In this document: in pieces, positions 57,139-64,000 of the stretch
Layout of the letters: each line of letters opens with the position of its first letter
How positions within the stretch are numbered: position 1 is the first letter of the stretch
Source: a bacterium OM1 bin76
Lineage (GTDB): Bacteria; Actinomycetota; Acidimicrobiia; Spongiisociales; ZC4RG35
Direction of reading: 5' to 3'
NCBI GenBank assembly: GCA_002238785.1
Contig: MPNA01000008.1
Span: forward strand, 1-64,000
Length of the DNA: 64,000 nucleotides
Notes under the pieces: model-generated
What the model was told of the DNA's origin: nothing
Database searches by the model: none
Seen by the model: only the letters and a program-made list of their open reading frames with translations
Made by a program: the position numbers and the translations under genes

Positions 57139-57801
57139 TTAGGCCATCAAGTGATTGAGGAACACTACTCCTGCTACCGTAACAACACCCAGGTAGGAGA
57201 GGCCGGTGGCGGCCATCACACCGGAATAACCCGTTTCACCCAGGGCGAACCACGTTGCCGCCACCAACGCGGCGCTCACCAGTGCGAGCGCGGCAAGGGC
57301 CCATCCCAGGACGCCGCCGTCGTAGGGCGCGGCCCCGTTCAGCCATCCTGCCGCCAGGCTCAGGACCAGGCCGGCGCCGGCCAGCAGGTCGAGGCGACGC
57401 ACCGCCCAACGAGGAAGGGTGGGATCGACCAGGAACCAGTGGCCCAAAAGCATGGTGGAGGTGATCCCGCCCAACGCCGCTCCGGCGGCCACAGCCGCAA
57501 TCCAGCCAGCGCTCATCGCCGAAGAGATCAGCGCCAGGACGGCCCCCGGGAGCACCAGTGAGGAATACCCGCTCCGTCCCGACCTCAACACGGCGACAAC
57601 CAGCAGGAGCAGGCCCGCCGCTGCCCACCAGGAGTGAACAGCCGGATAGATCATCAGAAGCGCCGCAACCGAGCCTCCCAGCATCTGGTAGCCCCGCTTG
57701 GCCACATTCCACCGGACAGCCACGGGCAGGGTGAGAGCCAGACCACCGGCCCACGCGGCCATGAAGGCGGCCGGACCGAAAGTTGCGCCGGTGGGGATCA
57801 C
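57139..57801 (-). CDS. Integral membrane protein of unknown function
   Basis: This 220 aa protein is dominated by hydrophobic segments, roughly six or seven possible membrane helices. Examples are AAFMAAWAGGLALTLPVAV, AAAGLLLLVVAVL, GWIAAVAAGAALGGI, LLAGAGLVLSLAAGW and a C-terminal YLGVVTVAGVVFLN. I do not recognise a family. It lies 6 nt after tkt on the same strand and is probably co-transcribed with it. Confidence 0.65.
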   Translation of the reverse strand: MIPTGATFGPAAFMAAWAGGLALTLPVAVRWNVAKRGYQMLGGSVAALLMIYPAVHSWWAAAGLLLLVVAVLRSGRSGYSSLVLPGAVLALISSAMSAGWIAAVAAGAALGGITSTMLLGHWFLVDPTLPRWAVRRLDLLAGAGLVLSLAAGWLNGAAPYDGGVLGWALAALALVSAALVAATWFALGETGYSGVMAATGLSYLGVVTVAGVVFLNHLMA

Positions 57802-57807
57802 CGATCG

Positions 57808-59736
57808 CTAATCGGAGAGGTGGGACAACACCCGCTCGGCAACGGTCCGGGGGTCGAAGCCGAACTGTTGGGCCAGCACCTGGTGGGGGGCCGACGCCCC
57901 GAAACGGTCGATTCCGATCGCCAGTCCATCGGATCCCACCATCTTTTCCCAACCGAAAGTCGCGCCTGCCTCAATCGACACCCTGGGGATGCCTCTCCCC
58001 AGCACCTCTTGCCGATAATCGGGGTCCTGCTGCTCGAACGCCTCCCAACAGGGAAGGCTGACCACCCTCGCTGAGACTCCGTGTGATTCCAGAAGGTCCG
58101 AAGCTCCCAGCGCCACCGACACCTCGGACCCGGTGGCCATGATCACCACATCGTCCCCGGAACGCACTACATAGCCTCCCCGGGCGGCCAAGCCCTCAGT
58201 GCCGGACCTGTCCAGCACCGGAAGCCCCTGGCGGCTGAATACCAACACCGTCGGGCCCTCGGTGCGGTTGAGGGCCATCTCCCATGCCTCCACCGACTCG
58301 GTGGCGTCGGCCGGCCGGATCACCCAGAGCCCGGGCATGGCTCGCAGGCTGGCAAGATGCTCGACCGGCTGATGGGTGGGACCGTCCTCTCCCAGCATTA
58401 TCGAGTCATGGGTCATCACCCATATACAGGGGAGTTCCATCAAAGCGGACAGCCGGATGGAGGGACGCATGTAATCGGTGAAGACAAAGAAGGTGGACCC
58501 GTAAGGCCGAAGGCCTCCGTGGAGGGCCATGCCGTTGACAATGCCCCCCATCCCGTGCTCCCTGACGCCAAAGTGGATGTTCCGACCCAGGCGATTGGAG
58601 CGGGAGAACCCCTCATCGCCCGGAAGCACTGTCTTGGTGGACTCCGCCAGATCGGCCGCTCCCCCGATCAGACCGGGAACCTTCCGACCGATCTGGCCGA
58701 AGAGCTTTCCCGACACATTCCTGGTTGCCACGCTGGCGCCGGGCTCGAACCCCGGAGAATCCAGCCTCACCGGCCGGCGAGTGTGAAGGGTGTGCCAGTC
58801 GGCAGTGCGATCCCGGCTCTCCCACTCCCGACGGGCCGCCCTACCCCGCTCCATGGCCTCCGACATGAACCTGTAAACCTCGGACGGCGCCCAAAAATCC
58901 TCCTCCGCTGGGATCCCGATGTTCTCCTTGGCCAGTTTCACCTCTTCCGCACCCAGTGGCGCTCCATGCGCTCCAGGAGTGTCCACCTTGTTGGGAGAAC
59001 CCGCCCCGATGTGGGTGCGGCAGATAATCAGAGACGGTTGTTCCTGGTTATCCAACGCCTGCAGGGTCGCCCCCGCCACCGCCTCCCGGTCGTGCCCGTC
59101 CACCGCGACGGTGTGCCATCCCAAGGCCCGGAATCTTGTGTCGACATCCTCGGAAAAGGTGATGTCGGTGGTTCCGTCGATCGAGATGCGGTTGTCGTCG
59201 TAGTAGTAGATCAGCCGCCCCAGACCGAGATGACCCGCCAGCGAGGCGGCTTCGGCAGCCACCCCCTCCATCAGGTCGCCGTCGGAGACGAACCCGTAGG
59301 TGTGATGATCCACCTGATCGGCGCCCAGTCGAGCGCGCAGATGCTCCTCGGCCACTGCCATCCCCACGCCGTTGGCGAAGCCCTGACCGAGAGGCCCGGT
59401 GGTGGTCTCAATGCCCAACTCCAGCTCTCGCTCCGGATGACCGGCGGTGGGATAGCCCCACTGCCGGAAGTTCTTCAAGTCCTCCATTGTGATCGGAAAG
59501 CCGCACAGGTGCAGCATGGCATAGAGCAACATCGAACCGTGACCGTTGGAAAGCACGAACCGGTCGCGGTTCGGCCAGGTCGGATTATCAGGGTCTACCT
59601 TGATGAAACGCGACCACAGCGTCACCGCTATATCCGCCATTCCCATCGGCATGCCCGGGTGCCCGGAGTTGGCTCGCTGGACCGCGTCCATGGCCAAGCC
59701 TTTGACAACGGCTACTGCTAAAAATTCATTCCTCAT
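57808..59736 (-). CDS. tkt: Transketolase
   Basis: This thiamine-diphosphate enzyme of 642 aa transfers two-carbon units in the pentose-phosphate pathway, alongside the transaldolase at 17.7 kb. It has AMDAVQRANSGHPGMPMGMAD, the TPP motif SDGDLMEGVAAEAASLAGHL, the loop IDGTTDITFSEDV, and the C-terminal GAGATFGWEKMVG-like EAGATFGWEKMVG. The ATG at 59736 begins MRNEFLAVAVVKG; the frame open to 59844 is antisense-free but lies inside the upstream gene. It overlaps that gene by 11 nt. Confidence 0.94.
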   Translation of the reverse strand: MRNEFLAVAVVKGLAMDAVQRANSGHPGMPMGMADIAVTLWSRFIKVDPDNPTWPNRDRFVLSNGHGSMLLYAMLHLCGFPITMEDLKNFRQWGYPTAGHPERELELGIETTTGPLGQGFANGVGMAVAEEHLRARLGADQVDHHTYGFVSDGDLMEGVAAEAASLAGHLGLGRLIYYYDDNRISIDGTTDITFSEDVDTRFRALGWHTVAVDGHDREAVAGATLQALDNQEQPSLIICRTHIGAGSPNKVDTPGAHGAPLGAEEVKLAKENIGIPAEEDFWAPSEVYRFMSEAMERGRAARREWESRDRTADWHTLHTRRPVRLDSPGFEPGASVATRNVSGKLFGQIGRKVPGLIGGAADLAESTKTVLPGDEGFSRSNRLGRNIHFGVREHGMGGIVNGMALHGGLRPYGSTFFVFTDYMRPSIRLSALMELPCIWVMTHDSIMLGEDGPTHQPVEHLASLRAMPGLWVIRPADATESVEAWEMALNRTEGPTVLVFSRQGLPVLDRSGTEGLAARGGYVVRSGDDVVIMATGSEVSVALGASDLLESHGVSARVVSLPCWEAFEQQDPDYRQEVLGRGIPRVSIEAGATFGWEKMVGSDGLAIGIDRFGASAPHQVLAQQFGFDPRTVAERVLSHLSD

Positions 59737-62700
59737 CAGGAAACATACGGTACCAAGATGTTTCCGTGACTCTGCCATCGGCCGCAATGCCCTGAGTACG
59801 CTGCCAATACTTGGTATGCGCCACCGTATCGTCATCGAACACACCCGTCACCTCAATCCCCAAAGCCCTCTGCCACCTCTCCACTCGCACCCCCGTGCTT
59901 TCCAATTCCAACACCTCCAATGACGGGCGTTGAGAGCCTCCGTTGCCGCTTGTGGAACCGGACTGTCGGTCATCACCCTGCGGCACTTCCTCTTCTGGGA
60001 ACATGCGACTCCAAGACGTCTCTGTGACTCTGCCATCGGCGGCAATCCCCTGAGTACGCTGCCAATACTTGGTATGCGCCACCGTATCGTCATCGAACAC
60101 ACCCGTCACCTCGATCCCCAAAGCCCTCTGCCACTTCTCCACCATCGCCCCGGTGATCCCCAGTTGCAGCAGCACTGCTGACGACCTTGCAGCGGAGGAA
60201 CCCCGGTTTGTTCCCGTGAACATCTGGTGCCAGGAGTTGATGCCCACTATCCCGTCGCCGTCCAGACCATTGGCCCGCTGCCAGTTCCTGGTGGCCCGGT
60301 CGGTCTGGGGGCCGAAGTAGCCGTCTGCCGGGATGCCCAGCGCCCGCTGCCAAATGACCACGTCAGCGCCTCGCGATCCGACTCTGAGGGGGCTGCCGGG
60401 ATAGGGAGGTGCCTCGGCGACCGAACTCCCACCCGGCGCCGACGGACCACTGTCCTGCACGCCCGCGCCAGAGAACATCTTCCGCCAGGAGTCCAGCCCT
60501 ACGACTCCGTTGGCTGCCAGGCCTTGACGGTACTGCCAAGCCTTGGTGACTGACAATGTCGCCGGACCGAAGTATCCATCTGCCGCTATTCCCAGTGCGC
60601 GCTGCCAGACAATCACATCCGCGCCCTGCGATCCCAACTGGAGAGGACTGCCTGGGAAAGCGGGAACCCCTGTCCCGGCGCCGTCAGTCTCCGTGGACTC
60701 CGTTCCCTGCCCACCGGTATCCTCATCGTCCCCTCCGATAGGAGGGGGAGGCGTCGGTCGCTCCACCCCGGCGCCGGGGAACATGGTCTGCCAACTCTTC
60801 ATGCCGACTATCCCGTCGGGCGTCAGACCATTGGCCTGCTGCCACTCCCGGGTGGCCCGGGTTGTGTCCGATCCGAAATAGCCGTCGGCAGACAGGCCCA
60901 GGGCAGATTGCCAGGTCCTTACCCACTTGCCCTGGCTACCGGTCCTCAGCAAGAAACCCGGATAGCTGGGAACGTCCGACTCGGTCTCCGGCTCGGGTGT
61001 CGGTTGTGTCTCGGGTTCCGGTTCTTCGGAGGTCTCTGTGGACGGAGGCGTGGAGAACATTTTGTTCCATGACCCCTCCCCCACGATCCCGTCGGCGATC
61101 AGGCCGTTGGCCTGCTGCCATTGGCGAGTGGCGGCAGCGGTCGCCGGGCCGAAGTCGCCATCGGCGGCAATCCCGAGCGCTTCCTGCCAGACCCGCACCG
61201 ACTCGCCGCGACTTCCTTCCCGAAGTGGTTCCCCCGGATAGGGATTCTCGGCTATCACCACCTGCGGCGGGGACGCCGCCGAGGGTGGACCGGTTCCTAT
61301 TTGATTAGTGGCGGTTACCGTGAAGCTGTACTCCACTCCCGCGCTGAGGCCGCCGAACGCCGCACTGGTCTGGGAAGCGTCAACCGTGACCGGACTGGCA
61401 TGGGCAGGACTGACGCTCACCGTGTAGGTCTCGGGAGCGAACTGCGACGGAACAGGATCCCAACTCACCGTGGCCGCCGTCCCACCTGTTACAGCCACCC
61501 CGGTTGGCGCCGGGGGCGCGGCCCACCATGGGGCCTCATAGTCGATCTCAAAGTATCTCGACCGAAGCCGCAGCGACGATTTCAGGGTCGAGGCGGAAAC
61601 CCTTTCGGTCACCCTGCTTCCCCCCCGGATCCCCACGACATTGACAAACTGGGCGCTGCCCCACGGATAGGGGACCGTGGCAACCGAAATGACGTCATCG
61701 AACTGGCCGTCCAAGCCATAGATGCTGAGCAATTGGGAGAGCGAGAGGCTCTTGGACCAGAATGCGTTGGGGTTGACGTTGGTGTCTATCGACCACGGAT
61801 CCTCCACCGAGACCAGATAGGGCCGCCCGGCGGTACCCCAGAGCGCCGAAGAATCCTCCGTCGCCCCTCCGCTGGACGACGAATAGAACGCCTGCGCCAC
61901 CGTGACTGCTTCCTGGGGATGGGTCACCACCCGGCCCGCGGTGGGACGGGCTCCAACCAACTCCCACCGGCCGCCGTTTTGTATCTCCCTGTTCCATCCG
62001 GCATACACCTGGTCGCGGGTGTCACTCACTACATGACACCAGCAAGCCGACTTCCGAGAGCTACTGAAAGATGACTCCGAACCCCGCCTCAGCATCGCAT
62101 AGACAGCATACGACCGGGCCGCGATTGCCTGGGCTTCCAAAGCTGCAGCCATCCAGGAGGTGGGGACCTCGGCGATGCCCGCCACGTAGTCCTCAATGTC
62201 CATTTGCATGGAGAAGTGCATCCTGGCGCCGTTGGGGCGCACCCGCACATTGCCATGAATGAACTGCGTCATCTCACCGCCGTGGCTGAGCCCTCGCAGG
62301 CCCACCCGGTTGTCATGGGAGAGATCCTGAATGCTCAATCGGCACTGCGAGGCCGCTCCCACCAGATTGGTGGAACAGGAGCCGTCCCCGTTTGCGGTGA
62401 CGACCAGTTCCTCGCCGCTGGTCATGTAGTAGGCCCCGGCACAATCCGACGGGTTGCTTCCCTGCACGAGGGCCTCCCAGGTCTCACCCCCCACCGCCCC
62501 GTCCGCCGCCAGACCCTGGGCGGACTGAAAGGAGATCACCGCGTCCCGGACGGTGTCGTTGAAGGCTCCAGGTTGCCCCTGCAAGTAACCCAAGGCAGCA
62601 AGCCTGGAAATCAGAAGGTCGGTGAAGGTGTTGTCCCGCCCCGTCGAACCGCCTGCCACCAAGAGTGGATAGGAGTTGTAGTCCCCGTCAAAGCAAACTC

Positions 62701-63289
62701 TTACCCGACCGGTGGTGGCCACAAAGGTGAACTCGGTGCGATTCTGCCTAATCCCCACCCAGATCGGCATCGATTCGGTGACCACCCAGGAGCCGGGGAC
62801 GGCGTCGGAGAGGTTCTCAACAGATGATCCTTGATAGAAGTGCTCCAGAATCTGGGTGGAGGTGTAGCCCTGCAGCGCCATTCCCTTGGCGCCATACTGG
62901 GTGAGTCCCACCCCATGGCCGTTGCCGGCGCCTTGGATGCTTATCCGCACATCGTCGAGGTCAATGGCGGAGTCGGGAAACATGACTTTCCAGGAAGCGG
63001 GTCCCACGATGCCGTCCGCAGTCAAACCGTTCCGGATCTGCCACGAAATGGTGGCATCCCTGGTCTGCTCCCCGAAGTGGCCGTCGGCCGCAATCCCCAA
63101 CGCCTCCTGCCACGCCCGCACCGCCTCTCCCCGGCTGCCCAGTCGTAGCGGCTCGCCGGGATACTCCGCACCCAGCGCAGGGATAGTCGACCCCACCAGC
63201 AACAGGAATGCGGCCAGGGAAGCCGCAAGACGCAGTCCAAAACGCTGCCGGGTGTCGTCTCGACCGTTTTCCAAGGTAAAACCCATCAA
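59726..63289 (-). CDS. Large secreted SpoIID/LytB protein with eight peptidoglycan-binding repeats
   Basis: This 1187 aa exported protein has a signal peptide at about 1-41 (ending TIPALGA). PG-binding domain 1 follows (about 45-110), and domain 2 (about 240-290). A SpoIID domain covers about 330-560, with DIEDYVAGIAEVPTSWMAAA then IAARSYAVYAM, and YSSSSGGATEDSSALWGTAG. An FnIII-like domain lies at about 590-680. Six more PG-binding units (pattern WQRALGI, DGYFGP, ATRxWQ) are separated by Pro/Thr/Glu-rich linkers. SpoIID homologues are lytic transglycosylases in spore formers, so this is a likely cell-wall hydrolase or remodelling protein in a non-sporing actinobacterium. Its 3' end overlaps tkt. 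Confidence 0.85.
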   Translation of the reverse strand: MMGFTLENGRDDTRQRFGLRLAASLAAFLLLVGSTIPALGAEYPGEPLRLGSRGEAVRAWQEALGIAADGHFGEQTRDATISWQIRNGLTADGIVGPASWKVMFPDSAIDLDDVRISIQGAGNGHGVGLTQYGAKGMALQGYTSTQILEHFYQGSSVENLSDAVPGSWVVTESMPIWVGIRQNRTEFTFVATTGRVRVCFDGDYNSYPLLVAGGSTGRDNTFTDLLISRLAALGYLQGQPGAFNDTVRDAVISFQSAQGLAADGAVGGETWEALVQGSNPSDCAGAYYMTSGEELVVTANGDGSCSTNLVGAASQCRLSIQDLSHDNRVGLRGLSHGGEMTQFIHGNVRVRPNGARMHFSMQMDIEDYVAGIAEVPTSWMAAALEAQAIAARSYAVYAMLRRGSESSFSSSRKSACWCHVVSDTRDQVYAGWNREIQNGGRWELVGARPTAGRVVTHPQEAVTVAQAFYSSSSGGATEDSSALWGTAGRPYLVSVEDPWSIDTNVNPNAFWSKSLSLSQLLSIYGLDGQFDDVISVATVPYPWGSAQFVNVVGIRGGSRVTERVSASTLKSSLRLRSRYFEIDYEAPWWAAPPAPTGVAVTGGTAATVSWDPVPSQFAPETYTVSVSPAHASPVTVDASQTSAAFGGLSAGVEYSFTVTATNQIGTGPPSAASPPQVVIAENPYPGEPLREGSRGESVRVWQEALGIAADGDFGPATAAATRQWQQANGLIADGIVGEGSWNKMFSTPPSTETSEEPEPETQPTPEPETESDVPSYPGFLLRTGSQGKWVRTWQSALGLSADGYFGSDTTRATREWQQANGLTPDGIVGMKSWQTMFPGAGVERPTPPPPIGGDDEDTGGQGTESTETDGAGTGVPAFPGSPLQLGSQGADVIVWQRALGIAADGYFGPATLSVTKAWQYRQGLAANGVVGLDSWRKMFSGAGVQDSGPSAPGGSSVAEAPPYPGSPLRVGSRGADVVIWQRALGIPADGYFGPQTDRATRNWQRANGLDGDGIVGINSWHQMFTGTNRGSSAARSSAVLLQLGITGAMVEKWQRALGIEVTGVFDDDTVAHTKYWQRTQGIAADGRVTETSWSRMFPEEEVPQGDDRQSGSTSGNGGSQRPSLEVLELESTGVRVERWQRALGIEVTGVFDDDTVAHTKYWQRTQGIAADGRVTETSWYRMFPDEE
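59766..60134 (-). repeat. Near-identical DNA copies encoding the last two PG-binding repeats
   Basis: Bases 59766-59876 and 60024-60134 (111 nt each, offset 258 nt or 86 codons) differ at three positions. They encode WQRALGIEVTGVFDDDTVAH and the following segment twice. The other six repeats of the protein are far more diverged at DNA level, so this pair is a recent in-frame duplication. Confidence 0.92.
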
Positions 63290-63352
63290 TGAAGGAACAG
63301 ATTCAAGGACCCCACCCGCGCCGCAACCACCAAGCTTAGACCCCTTCTGTAA

Positions 63353-64000
63353 TTATGAAGTGAACCCTATCGGGGAGCGGCGGCCGATCGCCACCGGTGT
63401 CGTTCCGGCAGGCAGGGGGGCGACCGACTGCTTGGCGCTCTTGGCGTGATAGCTGGAACGAACCAAGGGTCCGGATTCCACATGCGGAATGCCCAAATGC
63501 TCACCAAAAGCACGGTATTCCTCGAATTCATCGGGATGCACATAGCGATGCACCGGCCGGTGCCGGGGGGTGGGTCGCAGGTATTGCCCGATTGTGACAA
63601 TGTCCACCCCCACCGCTCGCAGATCGGCCAGCGCCCCCATCACTTCCGCCCGGGTCTCCCCCATCCCCACGATCAGGCCGGACTTGACCAGGCCTTCGGG
63701 GTAAAGGCGCTTCGCCCGGGCCAGCAGGGCCAGGGAACGTCCGTAATTGGCGGAAGTGCGGATCTCCCGTTGCAATCGGACGACTGTCTCCGTGTTGTGG
63801 TTGAGTACGTCCGGGTGTTCCGCCATCACTGCGGCCAGCGCCTGTTGATCCCCTTTGAAATCAGGGATGAGCACTTCGATGTCAGTGTGGGGAGACAAAG
63901 CCCGGGTCTCTCGAATGGTGGCTGCGAACACCGCCGATCCTCCATCGGCCAGATCGTCACGGTTCACCGAGGTGATCACCGCGTGGCTGAGGCCCATCCG
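63353..64000 (-). CDS. lipA: Lipoyl synthase, C-terminal part (runs off the window)
   Basis: This radical-SAM enzyme inserts two sulfurs into protein-bound octanoate. About 215 C-terminal residues are present. They include AVITSVNRDDLADGGSAVFA, VLIPDFKGD, LNHNTETVVRLQ, KSGLIVGMGE, TIGQYLRPT and a final VRSSYHAKS; the serine of RSSYHA ligates the auxiliary cluster. The CxxxCxxC motif and N terminus lie beyond position 64000. Confidence 0.95.
   Translation of the reverse strand, partial: RMGLSHAVITSVNRDDLADGGSAVFAATIRETRALSPHTDIEVLIPDFKGDQQALAAVMAEHPDVLNHNTETVVRLQREIRTSANYGRSLALLARAKRLYPEGLVKSGLIVGMGETRAEVMGALADLRAVGVDIVTIGQYLRPTPRHRPVHRYVHPDEFEEYRAFGEHLGIPHVESGPLVRSSYHAKSAKQSVAPLPAGTTPVAIGRRSPIGFTS

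Noticed and set aside
58357-59721. 454-codon frame on the plus strand
   Set aside because: It is antisense to transketolase, whose TPP motif and full length are evident.

Overview
The window looks like chromosomal DNA of a high-GC actinobacterium, most likely of the class Acidimicrobiia. The clues are a mycobacterial-style CysO/CysM/Mec cysteine cluster, a GuaB3-type IMP dehydrogenase relative, a surface-protein remnant carrying the S-layer-type motif QFVTFLWRAAG, frequent GTG/TTG starts, and several genes whose start codon sits at the predicted transcription start (leaderless mRNA). The taxonomic call is inference.

Layout. 0.4-5.7 kb (minus strand): sulfur-carrier cysteine synthesis (cysM, cysO, mec, rhodanese-ThiF), then folD and purH. 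6.1-8.3 kb: a compact restriction-modification island. A C5 cytosine methyltransferase is divergent from a protein that joins a helix-turn-helix to a PD-(D/E)XK nuclease signature, with a perfect C-box-like palindrome between them. 8.4-15 kb: a divergent pair, 2-methylfumaryl-CoA isomerase (mct) and a probable methylsuccinyl-CoA dehydrogenase (mcd), followed by a cupin, a TPP enzyme, a flavin split-barrel protein and an FAD monooxygenase. 15.1-22.4 kb: sucD-sucC, a B12-binding mutase subunit, transaldolase, and an ATP-grasp/alpha-E/transglutaminase triplet. 22.5-34.6 kb: pcrA-guaA-guaB3, a DUF3179 lipoprotein, trpS, cimA behind a leader-peptide attenuator, a Nudix hydrolase, a GNAT acetyltransferase and wecB.

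34.6-55.8 kb is the dominant feature: a complete type I-G (formerly I-U) CRISPR-Cas locus. The genes are cas3 (HD domain at the C terminus), csx17/cas8g, csb1/cas7, csb2/cas5-cas6, a cas4-cas1 fusion and cas2, tightly overlapping on the plus strand. They are followed by one array of 155 repeats and 154 spacers, counted by hand. The array holds several repeated spacers, including one exact reverse-complement pair. At its far end lies a duplicated mutant repeat unit and then a frameshifted S-layer-type pseudogene.

55.8-64 kb: the pseudogene, a VapBC-like toxin-antitoxin pair, a membrane protein, transketolase, a very large secreted SpoIID/peptidoglycan-binding protein, and lipA, which runs off the window edge.

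The defence functions (restriction-modification, CRISPR, toxin-antitoxin) sit between housekeeping operons. Long open frames inside the array come from the repeat and are not genes. No wholly unknown system was proven. The best leads are the HTH-nuclease fusion with its C-box, the inverted and length-variant spacer pairs, the cimA attenuator, and the mct/mcd pair.
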